64,000 nucleotides of DNA from Laceyella tengchongensis (GCF_900182735.1 NZ_FXTU01000010.1:1-64000); one strand, 5' to 3'. Counted from the stretch's first letter, positions 37,381 through 46,673 are shown. The notes: generated by a model from the sequence alone, not told the origin. Numbers and translations are program-made.

Positions 37381-38595
37381 ATGGCCGGGATTGGAGCTTA
37401 TTTGCGTCAGGCGCGAGAGCGGCAGGGATACACGCTCGAGCAAATGAACAGTTCTACGAACATTCATACAGAATATTTGAATGCGTTGGAAAATGATCGC
37501 TTCGACCAATTGCCAAGTCCGTTTTATGCCAAAGCTTTTTTGCGCACATATGCGAAATGCTTGGGCTTAGACGCGCGGCCTTTATTGGATTACTTTGAGA
37601 AAACGGTGCTGGGGAAAACGGAAGAACCAGCACAACCGACAGTGCAGCCGGCTCCACAACCGCGCGCTACTTTCGGACCAAACAATATCAAACCAGTTGA
37701 AGCAAAACAAGATCCATTTGCTTTGCCGCAAGGCCAACCATTGCGCCAGCCACAGCCGCAATCTTTGCTCAAAAAGACAAAACCGCAGGATCAACAAACC
37801 ACTCGCACTGTGATGCCGGCTTCCATGCAACCAGGAGGGCATGCACACCAGACTCCGATGCAACTAAGGGCCGCACAGCCCATGCCACCGAAGGCGATGA
37901 CACCACCGCAACTACAATCTATGACGCCTCAGGCACAGCCGCCCACACCATTGCCACCATCACAGCCACAACAACCAACACCATCGCTTGAAATGACACA
38001 AACTCTGCGTTCGAATTTGCCGGACTTGCAACAAACCATGCAACATCGACCGCTGGCACCGCGCCGGATCGCTTTGGAGAGCAAGAGTGAAGGTAGGAAA
38101 GACAAAAAGCCCCTCACATGGGTTTTGCCCGTTGCCATCGGGGCGTTGTTATTGGTGGGTGGAACGTTGTATTTTACTGTGTTCCAGCCGGAAACCGATT
38201 CAGCTGGCGGAAATGGGGGCAAGAATGTGGCCGATTCCGTTGACCATAGCGTGCGTGCGGATGGGCAGAACACTGTCTATCTGGAAGAAGGTGGAACGTC
38301 GGACAATCCATTGGAAGGGCAATTGTATTATGTGCGAAACGCTAATAAGCTGGAAGTGAAATTGAAAGGCAGGGACGGCGAATCGACCGTCAGTTTTGCC
38401 CCGACGGCCAAAGACACCCCGCAAGAATTTACCTTGAAAGTCGGCGAAGAGAAATCCTTGGAGATCGGTAACCAGAATCAGGTTTGGTTCCGCTTGGGCA
38501 CCCCATCCAATGTAGAAGTGACAGCGAATGGGCAGACTATCAACACTTCGGCTCAAGATACGGAGAAAAGTTACCGCGTGCAATTGAAGAAATGA
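37381..38595 (+). CDS. RodZ/YmfM-like membrane protein, copy 1
   Basis: A 404-residue single-pass membrane protein. The N-terminal Xre-like HTH (about 4-66; GAYLRQARERQGYTLEQM) is followed by a Pro/Gln-rich linker (85-235), a membrane helix (about 244-265) and a C-terminal beta domain (DUF4115 type). RodZ proteins link MreB filaments to cell-wall synthesis; YmfM is the Bacillus homologue. AGGGGG precedes ATG 37381. This is the first of four consecutive relatives and the copy next to ymfK. Confidence 0.88.
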   Translation: MAGIGAYLRQARERQGYTLEQMNSSTNIHTEYLNALENDRFDQLPSPFYAKAFLRTYAKCLGLDARPLLDYFEKTVLGKTEEPAQPTVQPAPQPRATFGPNNIKPVEAKQDPFALPQGQPLRQPQPQSLLKKTKPQDQQTTRTVMPASMQPGGHAHQTPMQLRAAQPMPPKAMTPPQLQSMTPQAQPPTPLPPSQPQQPTPSLEMTQTLRSNLPDLQQTMQHRPLAPRRIALESKSEGRKDKKPLTWVLPVAIGALLLVGGTLYFTVFQPETDSAGGNGGKNVADSVDHSVRADGQNTVYLEEGGTSDNPLEGQLYYVRNANKLEVKLKGRDGESTVSFAPTAKDTPQEFTLKVGEEKSLEIGNQNQVWFRLGTPSNVEVTANGQTINTSAQDTEKSYRVQLKK

Positions 38596-38621
38596 TGAAG
38601 TAGTTGGCGGGAGGGATCAGC

Positions 38622-39515
38622 TTGTCTAATGAAATAGGTTACCGGTTACGACAAGCGCGTGAATTATTGAGGCTTTCGCTTGAAGATGTGGAAGCGACCA
38701 CACGAATCCAGAAAAAATATCTGATTGCTTTGGAGCAGGGAGATTTCAGTCAATTTCCCAGTCCGGCGTATGTTCGTGCGTACGTGCGCGCCTATGCCTT
38801 GGCCGTAGGCGAAAATCCACAACAATTGTTGCATCTTTACCAGCCAGGGCCCCAACCACCGACTGGTGCGAGGTCGGTGAACCAGCGGTTGCCACAACAA
38901 CCAGTGGCGGGAGGGCAACAGCTGAGACAAGCCAACACCCGGATGACTCCGACACCGTCTGCCTACCCGAACCGCATGGAGCAAGCGAAGTCCTTGCGCC
39001 AAATGACAGAAGAATCGGCGGAACTCGTAGAGCAACCGACGTTGGCGCGCACGGCCAAGGGCAAGCCGCGGCGTCCTCAGATGCCGGCGGATGTGCCGGA
39101 TCCGGAAGAACTGGGAATCACTCCTTCTCCGCCTGAGCCGGTAGCAGGGCCGCGCAGGCAAGCAAGCCCGCCCCTACAACCGCGTAGAAGAGATGCGAGG
39201 CGGGAAAAAAAGAAGCAAGGCTCCGTATTCGGCAAGGTGTACACAATTATGTTGATCGTGGGCGCGGTGTTGCTGGTGCTCGCTACCATCGCGTTTATGT
39301 GGTACCGGGCAGAAAACGCAGCGCAATTAAAATCGAAGGAAGCCCCTCTTACAGTGAAGCAAAATCAGGTGAAAGAAGCGGACAAGCCGTTGGGCAAACC
39401 GCGTTTGTCCGTTCTCTCCACCTCGCCTGAGGGTCCGGACCGATATGAACTGATCAACGCGCATGAGTTGGAGTTAAAAATCAGTTGGTTGAGAGAGTCG
39501 GGTAGCGCATTTTAA
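38622..39515 (+). CDS. RodZ/YmfM-like protein, copy 2, C-terminally truncated
   Basis: 297 residues from TTG 38622, which has GGGAGGG upstream; the frame begins at 38604 but the HTH starts with SNEIGYRLRQARELL. HTH (1-62), Pro-rich linker, and membrane helix (about 202-225) are present. The C-terminal beta domain breaks off after YELINAHELELKISWL at TAA 39513-39515. The same frame stays open for 26 more codons to TAG 39592-39594, including FVQGEVTEDKKVF, so a nonsense mutation within a formerly longer gene is plausible. It is close behind copy 1 and probably co-transcribed. Confidence 0.8.
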   Translation: MSNEIGYRLRQARELLRLSLEDVEATTRIQKKYLIALEQGDFSQFPSPAYVRAYVRAYALAVGENPQQLLHLYQPGPQPPTGARSVNQRLPQQPVAGGQQLRQANTRMTPTPSAYPNRMEQAKSLRQMTEESAELVEQPTLARTAKGKPRRPQMPADVPDPEELGITPSPPEPVAGPRRQASPPLQPRRRDARREKKKQGSVFGKVYTIMLIVGAVLLVLATIAFMWYRAENAAQLKSKEAPLTVKQNQVKEADKPLGKPRLSVLSTSPEGPDRYELINAHELELKISWLRESGSAF

Positions 39516-39715
39516 GTGCGGAAACAAGAGATAGACAAGTCGTTTGTCCAAGGCGAGGTTACCGAGGATAAAAAAGTATTCACCCAGTCATTTTAGACTG
39601 GGGTCCGGCTCAAATTATTATAAAATAAAAATGTTTCTGTAAATATCAATGGATTTCCTGTTGTTATCAATAAATATTCAAGCGCAAAAGATATTTATAT
39701 CTCCGTTATGAAGTG

Positions 39716-39743
39716 AAGCTCTCTGTGATAAGAGAGCTTTTTT
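39716..39743 (+). terminator. Terminator before rodZ-like copy 3
   Basis: AAGCTCTC pairs with GAGAGCTT around an 8-base loop and is followed by T residues. Confidence 0.85.
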
Positions 39744-39770
39744 GACACATGAAAAAGGTCGTGGTATGCT
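39742..39770 (+). promoter_or_regulatory. Sigma-A promoter for rodZ-like copy 3
   Basis: TTGACA (39742-39747), 17 bases, TATGCT (39765-39770). It overlaps the end of the terminator and would give a leader of about 310 bases. Confidence 0.65.
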
Positions 39771-40087
39771 TGAGTCAAATTCTAAACAACCTTCTTAGGT
39801 GTTTTTTGTTATATAAATCTACTAAGAATGGTTATTGATTTTGATAAACAACTTCTGTTAATCTGAAAAGTATGGGTTAGTGATTGAGTTGCTTTTATAC
39901 AATCAGCAATATGTAAAAACGTATCTGCATGAACCGAGAGATGGATGTTCTGGTGCCTGAAAAGTAATATATTCACTTTTAGTCTTAGCTAATCGGCAGA
40001 TACATTGGGAGTATATCTACCATTTTAAGTGAAAACAAATTGAAGGTTGGATCATGTTTATTGACAGCCTTTCAGGAGGTGGCTGGG

Positions 40088-41521
40088 GTGTCTGTCGAAA
40101 TCGGCTCATATCTTCGACAAGCCCGCGAAGCGATTGGTCTATCCCTCGATCAATTACAGGAAAAGACGAAAATTCAAAAATCCTTTTTGATTGCAATCGA
40201 AAATGGCGAGTTTGATAAATTGCCTAGTCCATTCTATGTACGTACGTACCTTCGCTCATATGCCAATTGTGTAAAAATTGAACCTCATCATATTTTGAGA
40301 CAATATCGCAAAATGGAGCAGGCGGAACGTTTCAATACAACTGTTCTCAAAGCCATTACCGAAAATGATTTAGCGCAGACCCAAACGCATTCGTTTGCTG
40401 GACAGTTGACTGGCAAACTGCCCACCATCAATCAGGCGACGGGTGTTCACAAGCCGGTTGGGCAGCAGACGAGTGCATTCCGTCTGCCAACAGTCAACCA
40501 AAAACCTGCTCAATCGCGCATCAACACACAAACGGCATTGACCGCGAAGCGCACAGAAAGCGACAAGTTGCGCAGGGACAAAGAGCTGGCACGCCGGGAT
40601 GTGGGTTACCAACGGACGACGGGCATGATGAAGGCAATTTCCCAAAAACAAGAGTTGGAGCAGACCATTCCGGGGAATGCCCAAGCTACATTTAATCAGC
40701 CTAAGTTCACGGCACCGCAACCGCCGGAGGAGACCCCACTCAGCCAGGAGTCGACACTTGCGCACACGTTGCATTCAAGGCGGACGCGGGACAACCAAAA
40801 ATTAAACCCGACCAGCACCGGGCCAAAGAGCATATTATCGCGCACCGCCCAAATGAAAAAGGTGGATACAGGCTCCACCAATCCATTGCCGTCGGTGCGT
40901 GAACCGTTTTCCCAAGAGCAGGAGCAACATGATCCAACGGATCAGAAGGCCGTACAAATGCCATCGCTGTCTAGAAGTGCCGTCAAAAACAAGAAGCCGA
41001 AAAAGGTCTCCACGCCGAAGTTCAAGGCTCCTAAGCGTTCTGTGATCATCGCGGCGGCTAGTTTGGCCTTGTGTATTCCGATTGCTTGGGGCGTCGCCTC
41101 CTTTGTTGGGGATGACGAAGATAGCAAGGGCAAGGAGCAAATCACGACAGGCGAGACCAAATCCCAACAGCCGGCGCCAAATCAGGAGCCGACGCCAACA
41201 CCCTCGCCTACAACTACGCTTAAGTTTATCAGTAGCGGAAAGACAACCGACCATTACCGAGTGAGTGGAGCGGGGGCGGAGATCAAGGTGGAGGCTTTGG
41301 GAGAGTTGGGACTTGATCTTCGTCACCGAGCCGATGGAAGTCCGTTTAAAGATGTAAGGGTGAGTGAGGGCAAGTCGTTCACTTACAAGCATGACTTTTC
41401 ACAGAGTCCTGATATCTACATCTATCTCAACAAACCGGACAATGCCAAAGTGACAGTCAATGGGGAACCAGTGCAGAAATCGGCGACGTTCATTCATCTC
41501 AAACAAGATAATAACCAATAG
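40088..41521 (+). CDS. RodZ/YmfM-like membrane protein, copy 3 (longest)
   Basis: 477 residues from GTG 40088, with AGGAGGT seven bases upstream (the frame itself opens at 40040). It has HTH 1-65 (GSYLRQAREAIGLSLDQLQ), a very long basic, Gln/Thr-rich linker (about 75-315), a membrane helix (about 318-338), then a PTPTPS spacer and a C-terminal beta domain. The linker is more than 100 residues longer than in the other copies, which could give a longer reach on the cytoplasmic side. It is flanked by its own promoter and terminator. Confidence 0.86.
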   Translation: MSVEIGSYLRQAREAIGLSLDQLQEKTKIQKSFLIAIENGEFDKLPSPFYVRTYLRSYANCVKIEPHHILRQYRKMEQAERFNTTVLKAITENDLAQTQTHSFAGQLTGKLPTINQATGVHKPVGQQTSAFRLPTVNQKPAQSRINTQTALTAKRTESDKLRRDKELARRDVGYQRTTGMMKAISQKQELEQTIPGNAQATFNQPKFTAPQPPEETPLSQESTLAHTLHSRRTRDNQKLNPTSTGPKSILSRTAQMKKVDTGSTNPLPSVREPFSQEQEQHDPTDQKAVQMPSLSRSAVKNKKPKKVSTPKFKAPKRSVIIAAASLALCIPIAWGVASFVGDDEDSKGKEQITTGETKSQQPAPNQEPTPTPSPTTTLKFISSGKTTDHYRVSGAGAEIKVEALGELGLDLRHRADGSPFKDVRVSEGKSFTYKHDFSQSPDIYIYLNKPDNAKVTVNGEPVQKSATFIHLKQDNNQ

Positions 41522-41523
41522 CG

Positions 41524-41560
41524 AAAAAGCAAGCCTAACCACACACAGGCTTGCTTTTTT
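41524..41560 (+). terminator. Terminator of rodZ-like copy 3
   Basis: AAAAAGCAAGCCT pairs with AGGCTTGCTTTTT and ends in a T-run. Confidence 0.93.
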
Positions 41561-41588
41561 GACGAATCTTTCCCCTGTGAGCTATACT
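41559..41588 (+). promoter_or_regulatory. Sigma-A-like promoter for rodZ-like copy 4
   Basis: TTGACG (41559-41564), 18 bases, TATACT (41583-41588), directly behind the terminator of copy 3. Confidence 0.7.
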
Positions 41589-41628
41589 GTAGGAGTTAAT
41601 TCTGTTCAATCATCCCTATAGGAGGTAC

Positions 41629-42528
41629 ATGGGTGAAATGCCTAACCCTTTTACACAATTGAGAACAACTAGGGAAAACCAACAACTGAGCGTGTCGGAT
41701 GTGGCGGAGTTAACCCAAATTGAGCCGCACTATATAGAAGCGCTTGAAAGCGCCGAATTTTCGAAGTTGCCGGATCCGGTTTACGTAAGAGGATATATCC
41801 GTACGTACGCCCGTGTTTTGAATGTGGCCCCCAATCCTTTATTGAGCCACTACAAAAAATGGGAGGAACAAAACCAATCCTCCATGGAGGCAGAGGCCGC
41901 TGTTGGCAGTGCCGTTCCCGTTGCCTCGTTAAGTAGAAAAGAGCGGTCCAAACGGGCAAAGGATGATGCCGGCCGGGCGGCTTTAATCAATGAGTGGTGG
42001 AACCGTCTGTCTCAAAACAAAGTCGTCTGGGTGGCGGCTGCGGTAATCGCCGTGCTCGCCATCGGGGCGGTGGTTACTTGGACAGTGGTCAGCGAAGGCA
42101 AAGAAGTGAAAGTCGTTTCCGCTGACTCGGAGGCGAAGCCTAGCGATGCGCCCGCGATAAACAAGCAGCGCCCCCGCGTGATGCTGGTTCAAACCTCAGA
42201 CAGTTATGAGTTTGGCGATGTTTATCAAGTTGAAAACGCAGATCAGGTGATGGTCAAAATCACGGCCAAAAAACCGACGGATATCCGTGTGCGCGCTGGC
42301 GGCCCGAAAGGAAAAGCGCTGTTCGACAAGCGGCTGGAGGCAAACCAGACGATGACGTTCAACGACGACAAGTGGTTGTCCGTGCGCTTAGATAACCCCG
42401 ATCAAGTGGCGTTGTTTGCCAACGGAGTGTTGATCGACACCTCAACGCAAAAAGAAGTGTCGCTTTACCAAGTGCGTATGGCCAACGCAACCGGGGAAGA
42501 CTCGTCCGCACAAGAAAGCACGGAATAG
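41629..42528 (+). CDS. RodZ/YmfM-like membrane protein, copy 4 (next to pgsA)
   Basis: 299 residues from ATG 41629; ATG 41638 is an alternative, since AGGAGGT ends only two bases before the first. HTH (about 5-65; VSDVAELTQIEPHYIEALES), short linker, membrane helix (about 131-152) and an intact C-terminal beta domain (IRVRAGGPKGKALFDKRL). It is the shortest complete copy and sits where ymfM lies in B. subtilis, just before pgsA, so it may be the true ymfM orthologue. Confidence 0.86.
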   Translation: MGEMPNPFTQLRTTRENQQLSVSDVAELTQIEPHYIEALESAEFSKLPDPVYVRGYIRTYARVLNVAPNPLLSHYKKWEEQNQSSMEAEAAVGSAVPVASLSRKERSKRAKDDAGRAALINEWWNRLSQNKVVWVAAAVIAVLAIGAVVTWTVVSEGKEVKVVSADSEAKPSDAPAINKQRPRVMLVQTSDSYEFGDVYQVENADQVMVKITAKKPTDIRVRAGGPKGKALFDKRLEANQTMTFNDDKWLSVRLDNPDQVALFANGVLIDTSTQKEVSLYQVRMANATGEDSSAQESTE

Positions 42529-42553
42529 GGCAGGGGAATCCCTGCTCTTTTTT
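42529..42553 (+). terminator. Terminator of rodZ-like copy 4
   Basis: GGCAGGG pairs with CCCTGCT around GAAT and is followed by six T. Confidence 0.85.
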
Positions 42554-42581
42554 GACACCGCCTAGCCGGTTGGTTTATACT
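42552..42581 (+). promoter_or_regulatory. Sigma-A promoter of pgsA-cinA-helicase
   Basis: TTGACA (42552-42557), 18 bases, TATACT (42576-42581). This places pgsA in its own transcription unit, separate from the rodZ-like genes. Confidence 0.75.
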
Positions 42582-42761
42582 TACGAAAGAATTACACTAG
42601 GAAAGCTTTGGCTTGAGGGGTGTGTGCTGACAAGGGTGCTGACGGGCCCGCTTATTCAGCTATTTCCCATCTGACCAAATAGATGGTTCTTGGTTTAAGA
42701 TGGTGCTATAAATTACATTACTATCTGAGTGAATCTGTCATAGCCAGGGAGGTTGGTTAAG

Positions 42762-43346
42762 GTGAACCTAGCCAACAAGATTACGCTGGCCCGTATCTTC
42801 TTAGTACCAGTCGTGATGCTTTTTTTGTTGGTTCGCTTTAATATGGGCTACGTCCAGGTGGGAAGCGTTACCCTAACAGTAAGTGAGATTATTGCCACCT
42901 TCATTTTCATTTTGGCTGCCGTCACCGACGGGCTTGATGGGTATCTGGCCCGCAAAAACAAAATGGTGACCACATTGGGTAAGTTTTTGGACCCTTTGGC
43001 CGATAAGCTATTGATTACGGCGGCATTGATTTCACTTGTCGAAATGCAACGCCTGGAAGCGTGGATTGCGATTGTTATCATCAGTCGCGAATTTGCCATC
43101 ACAGGTCTGAGGATGATTGCGGTGGCTGAAGGGGTGGTCATCGCGGCTAGTCCGTTGGGGAAGCTGAAAACGATCACTCAGATCGTCGCCATTGTGGCGT
43201 TGATGCTGAACAATGTCCCGTTTTCTTCGATCTCTTTTCCATTCTCAGAAATTGTTACATGGCTTGCGGTTATCGTGACGGTGATTTCCGGACTTGATTA
43301 TTTCTACAAAAACAGAAAGATCGTCTCGATGACCCATTTGCAGTAA
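42762..43346 (+). CDS. pgsA: CDP-diacylglycerol-glycerol-3-phosphate phosphatidyltransferase
   Basis: Makes phosphatidylglycerolphosphate, the committed step to acidic phospholipids, at the cytoplasmic membrane. It has 194 residues with about five to six membrane helices. The CDP-alcohol phosphotransferase motif is complete: DGLDGYLAR then GKFLDPLADK (four aspartates). GTG 42762 lies nine bases after AGGGAGG; TTG 42753 abuts the ribosome site and is rejected. Confidence 0.95.
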   Translation: MNLANKITLARIFLVPVVMLFLLVRFNMGYVQVGSVTLTVSEIIATFIFILAAVTDGLDGYLARKNKMVTTLGKFLDPLADKLLITAALISLVEMQRLEAWIAIVIISREFAITGLRMIAVAEGVVIAASPLGKLKTITQIVAIVALMLNNVPFSSISFPFSEIVTWLAVIVTVISGLDYFYKNRKIVSMTHLQ

Positions 43347-43389
43347 CCCAATGCATTGGAAGGAAGTTACGTTAGAGAGGAACGATGGC

Positions 43390-44643
43390 ATGCGCGCGGA
43401 AGTGATTACGGTCGGTTCGGAGCTGTTGTTGGGTGAAACGGTGGACACACATTCCGCCTATCTCTCGCGCGAGTGTTTTTCCCTTGGAGTGGAAGTGGTT
43501 TTTCACACTTCTGTTGGTGATGATCAAGCGCGGTTGATGGAAGTTATTGAGCAGGCGCATAGGCGCTCTCAATTGGTTTTCCTGTGTGGCGGACTCGGCC
43601 CCACGCTTGATGATTTGACAAAGGAAACGCTATCGGATTTTTTGGGGATTCCATTGGTGCGGGATCCTGCTGTAGTGACTGCGTTGGAAGAGTGGTTTCA
43701 AGGGCGTTCGCGAAACATTCCATCCAATAATTACAAGCAGGCCCATGTTTTTGAAGATGGTGTTGTGTTTCATAATGCGCATGGGACAGCACCTGGATTG
43801 GCTGTTTCCAAAGACGGCGTGACTTACGTGCTTCTGCCGGGTCCACCGCGTGAATTGATCCCCATGTTTGAGCAACAAGTTCGTCCGTATATCTTGGACA
43901 CCTTTGCTAGTGGGCAAGCGTTGGTGTCCGAGGCATTATCCTTTTTTGGGATTGGCGAGTCGCTCCTTGAAGAGACTTGCAAAGATTTGATTGAAGCTAA
44001 TGACAATCCCATCATCGCTACATATGCGAAAGAAGCAGGCGTGACTTTGCGGTTAACTGCTCGGGCAGCTACAGAGTCGGCAGCGCGGGAGTTGATCGCG
44101 CCAATAAAAACAGAAGTGCTGAAGAGAACTGGAGATTACTGCTACAGTGAGCGTGAGGAACCGCTGGAGGAAGTGGTCATGCGCTCTTTGATTCAACAAG
44201 GGAAAACCGTGGCGGTCGCCGAGAGTTGCACCGGGGGGATGTTGTCCCATCTGCTTACATCCATGAAGGGGAGCAGTCAGGCGTTTATGGGGGGCATTGT
44301 TTCTTATTCCGCGTTTAGCAAGGAACAAGTGGTCGGCGTGCCTGAAGAGATCTTGGAGCAGCATGGAACGGTCAGTTCCCACACGGCAGAGGCCTTGGCT
44401 GAGCGGGTGCGGGAGCAGTTTGCTACCGATTTTGTGCTCAGTGTGACAGGTGTCGCCGGACCCGATGAGGTTGAAGGGAAGCCGGTGGGGCTCGTTTTCA
44501 TCGGCTTGAAGGAAGCATCCGGACCGGTTCGCGTCTATCGGTTGCAACTCAGGGGCTCACGTAGGCGAATTCAATTGCAAGCAGCCAAACAAGCTTGCTT
44601 CATTCTTCAGCAATGCTTAAAGAAAGGTGAAACAACACGATGA
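43390..44643 (+). CDS. cinA: CinA: competence/damage-inducible protein, NMN deamidase domain
   Basis: 417 residues with an N-terminal molybdopterin-binding-like (COG1058) domain (EVITVGSELLLGE; CGGLGPTLDDLT) and a C-terminal pyridine-nucleotide amidohydrolase domain (AESCTGGMLSHLLT; GVAGPDE). It likely salvages NMN and ADP-ribose products of NAD turnover. Start ATG 43390 follows GAGAGG at seven bases. It overlaps the helicase gene by four bases and precedes recA by one transcription unit, as in Bacillus. Confidence 0.95.
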   Translation: MRAEVITVGSELLLGETVDTHSAYLSRECFSLGVEVVFHTSVGDDQARLMEVIEQAHRRSQLVFLCGGLGPTLDDLTKETLSDFLGIPLVRDPAVVTALEEWFQGRSRNIPSNNYKQAHVFEDGVVFHNAHGTAPGLAVSKDGVTYVLLPGPPRELIPMFEQQVRPYILDTFASGQALVSEALSFFGIGESLLEETCKDLIEANDNPIIATYAKEAGVTLRLTARAATESAARELIAPIKTEVLKRTGDYCYSEREEPLEEVVMRSLIQQGKTVAVAESCTGGMLSHLLTSMKGSSQAFMGGIVSYSAFSKEQVVGVPEEILEQHGTVSSHTAEALAERVREQFATDFVLSVTGVAGPDEVEGKPVGLVFIGLKEASGPVRVYRLQLRGSRRRIQLQAAKQACFILQQCLKKGETTR

Positions 44644-46223
44644 GTCGTTTTGACCAATTTGCGTTAAGCAAAGAAATTTTAAAAGGCATTCAAGATATTG
44701 GCTTTGAGGAAGCCTCCCCGATCCAAGCGGAGTGCATTCCCGCAGTGTTGCGCGGGGAAGATGTGATCGGGCAAGCCCAAACCGGTACCGGAAAGACTGC
44801 GGCATTCGGGATTCCGGTGTTGGAACGGATCGATACCAGTCATCAAGCGGTGCAAGCGATGATATTGGCGCCGACCCGCGAATTGGCGATCCAAGTCTCT
44901 GAAGAAATGCGTCGGATTGGCCGGCCCAAGCGGGTGAAGACGTTGCCGATTTACGGAGGCCAAGCGATTGGCAGACAGATTAAAGCGTTGCAGCAAGGGG
45001 TTCATGTGGTTATCGGCACCCCCGGCCGTTTGCTCGACCATCTGCGCCGCGGAACGATTGACACCTCCAGTGTAGAGATTATGGTGTTGGATGAAGCCGA
45101 TGAAATGTTGGACATGGGTTTCATCGACGACATTGAAGCGGTGTTCCAATACCTGCCCAAGCAACGGCAATTGTTGCTCTTCTCGGCGACGATGCCGACA
45201 ACGATCCGGCAATTGGCGCAAAAATATATGCGCAAACCCAAGTATATTACTGTGAATCGCGGGGAAGTGACAGTTCCGGTTATCAAGCAAGTATACTATC
45301 GCGTGTTGGAAAACCATAAGATCGATGCGTTGTGCCGGATTTTGGACAGTGAGGAAGTCGATTTGTCCATTGTGTTCTGCCGTACCAAAAAAGGAGTCGA
45401 TGAACTGACTGACGCGCTCCAGGCTAGAGGGTATCTCGCAGGCGGCCTGCATGGGGATTTGGCACAGCAACAGCGTGACCGAGTGATGAACGCGTTCCGC
45501 CAGGGAGAAGTTGAATTGTTGGTTGCGACCGACGTAGCCGCCCGCGGCATCGATGTGGGTAGCGTTTCCCATGTGATCAATTTCGACATCCCGCAAGATG
45601 TGGAGAGCTATGTGCACCGCATCGGACGGACGGGACGTGCGGGCCGCAAAGGGTTTGCTCTCACGCTTGTCACACCGCGGGAAATGAAGCAATTGCGCAC
45701 CATTGAACAGGAGACAGGCGTTAAACTGCGGGCGCGGGAGTTGCCCAGCTTGGAAGAAGTGGCCGCGAAGCAACAACAAAGCTGGATGGGTCAAATCGAA
45801 GAGATTGTGAAATCAGATGCGGATCTCTCGTTGTTTGAAGAAATGATCGAACAGATGAATGAGAAGCTTTCTGCGGAGAAAGTAGCTGCTGCGGCCATGT
45901 ACCTAGCTTTCTCGGAGCGGTTTGTCAAGAATATCGATGCAACCTACCACTTTGGGGAAACAGGTGCTTCGCCCGGGATGGTACGCTTCTTCATCAATGT
46001 AGGACGCAATGCCAATCTGAATCCGCAAGAGCTGGCTAAAGCGATCGCTGAACATGCGGGGATTGGCCTACGGCAAGTAGGTAAGATCAACATTTATGAT
46101 CGCTTCTCTTTTGTAGAAGTGCCGGAGGATGTGGCGCCATTCGTTTATGAAGCGTTGCGCCAATCCAAAATCAACGGGGCCCGTGTTAACATGGAACCGG
46201 CAAGACCGCGCAATAAAGGATAA
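44640..46223 (+). CDS. DEAD-box RNA helicase with DbpA-like RNA-binding domain
   Basis: A 527-residue ATP-dependent RNA helicase for ribosome assembly and RNA turnover. Motifs in order: Q motif, AQTGTGKTAAFG (I), PTRELAIQ (Ia), VLDEADEML (II), SAT (III), IVFCRTK (IV) and HRIGRTGRAGR (VI). A C-terminal RRM-like domain of the DbpA type (VRFFINVGRNANLNPQEL, about 430-515) binds RNA. It resembles DeaD/CshA more than YxiN, but I cannot fix the subtype. The gene overlaps cinA by four bases, a position not occupied by a helicase in B. subtilis. Confidence 0.92.
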   Translation: MSRFDQFALSKEILKGIQDIGFEEASPIQAECIPAVLRGEDVIGQAQTGTGKTAAFGIPVLERIDTSHQAVQAMILAPTRELAIQVSEEMRRIGRPKRVKTLPIYGGQAIGRQIKALQQGVHVVIGTPGRLLDHLRRGTIDTSSVEIMVLDEADEMLDMGFIDDIEAVFQYLPKQRQLLLFSATMPTTIRQLAQKYMRKPKYITVNRGEVTVPVIKQVYYRVLENHKIDALCRILDSEEVDLSIVFCRTKKGVDELTDALQARGYLAGGLHGDLAQQQRDRVMNAFRQGEVELLVATDVAARGIDVGSVSHVINFDIPQDVESYVHRIGRTGRAGRKGFALTLVTPREMKQLRTIEQETGVKLRARELPSLEEVAAKQQQSWMGQIEEIVKSDADLSLFEEMIEQMNEKLSAEKVAAAAMYLAFSERFVKNIDATYHFGETGASPGMVRFFINVGRNANLNPQELAKAIAEHAGIGLRQVGKINIYDRFSFVEVPEDVAPFVYEALRQSKINGARVNMEPARPRNKG

Positions 46224-46226
46224 AGC

Positions 46227-46267
46227 AAAGACCGCCCGACGCAATGTGTGGGCGGTCTTTTTTTTAT
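46227..46267. terminator. Convergent bidirectional terminator
   Basis: AAAGACCGCCC pairs with GGGCGGTCTTT with a long T-run on the plus strand. It lies between the helicase stop and the end of the antisense gene and may serve both. Confidence 0.9.
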
Positions 46268-46268
46268 T

Positions 46269-46586
46269 TCAACCATCATGAATACCGAGCGCGATTTTGG
46301 CTAAGCGGGACATGCGACTTTTGTCCCATGGGGGGTTCCAGACGATATCTACCTGCACATCTGTCACCCCATCCACTTTTTGAACGGCGTCGCGCACTTG
46401 TTGCTCAATCGTGCCGGCGAGCGGGCACCCCATGGCTGTCAATGTCATCGTCACTTGAACGCGTCCATCATCGTCGATATCCACCCCATAGACGAGGCCG
46501 AGGTTGACGATGTCGATGTTCAGCTCTGGGTCGTTTACTTCTTCCAATTGTTCCATGATGCGCTCTTTGCATTTCTCTTTATCCAA
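46269..46586 (-). CDS. MIP18/DUF59-family iron-sulfur assembly protein
   Basis: A 105-residue protein of the PaaD/SufT-like family that helps mature Fe-S proteins. It has the hallmark DPELNIDIVNLGLVY and the conserved cysteine segment TLTAMGCPLAG. TTG 46584-46586 is chosen because GGGGG lies eight bases upstream; the longer frame from 46622 lacks such a site. It is antisense to both flanking operons. Confidence 0.88.
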   Translation of the reverse strand: MDKEKCKERIMEQLEEVNDPELNIDIVNLGLVYGVDIDDDGRVQVTMTLTAMGCPLAGTIEQQVRDAVQKVDGVTDVQVDIVWNPPWDKSRMSRLAKIALGIHDG

Positions 46587-46650
46587 TCGAATATCCCCCT
46601 TTCTGTTTGTAATGTACCACATTTTGCTGTTGCCGACACCTGCAAAAAAA

Positions 46651-46664
46651 CGAATAAATGTTCG
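46651..46664 (+). promoter_or_regulatory. LexA (SOS) box of recA
   Basis: CGAATAAATGTTCG differs from the Gram-positive SOS box CGAACRNRYGTTYG mainly at the fifth base. It lies ten bases upstream of the recA -35 element, so LexA control of recA and the genes behind it is likely. Confidence 0.8.
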
Positions 46665-46673
46665 TAAATGATC

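Larger units (their letters stand above)
39516..40087 (+). other. Intergenic region between rodZ-like copies 2 and 3
   Basis: 570 AT-rich bases. It contains a short in-frame remnant of copy 2 (39516-39594), a terminator and a promoter listed separately. The long leader from about 39775 to 40087 has no recognisable riboswitch or gene. Confidence 0.5.

Noticed and set aside
37595..37813. Alternative frame inside the Pro/Gln-rich linker of rodZ-like copy 1
   Set aside because: A by-product of low-complexity codons; no start signals.
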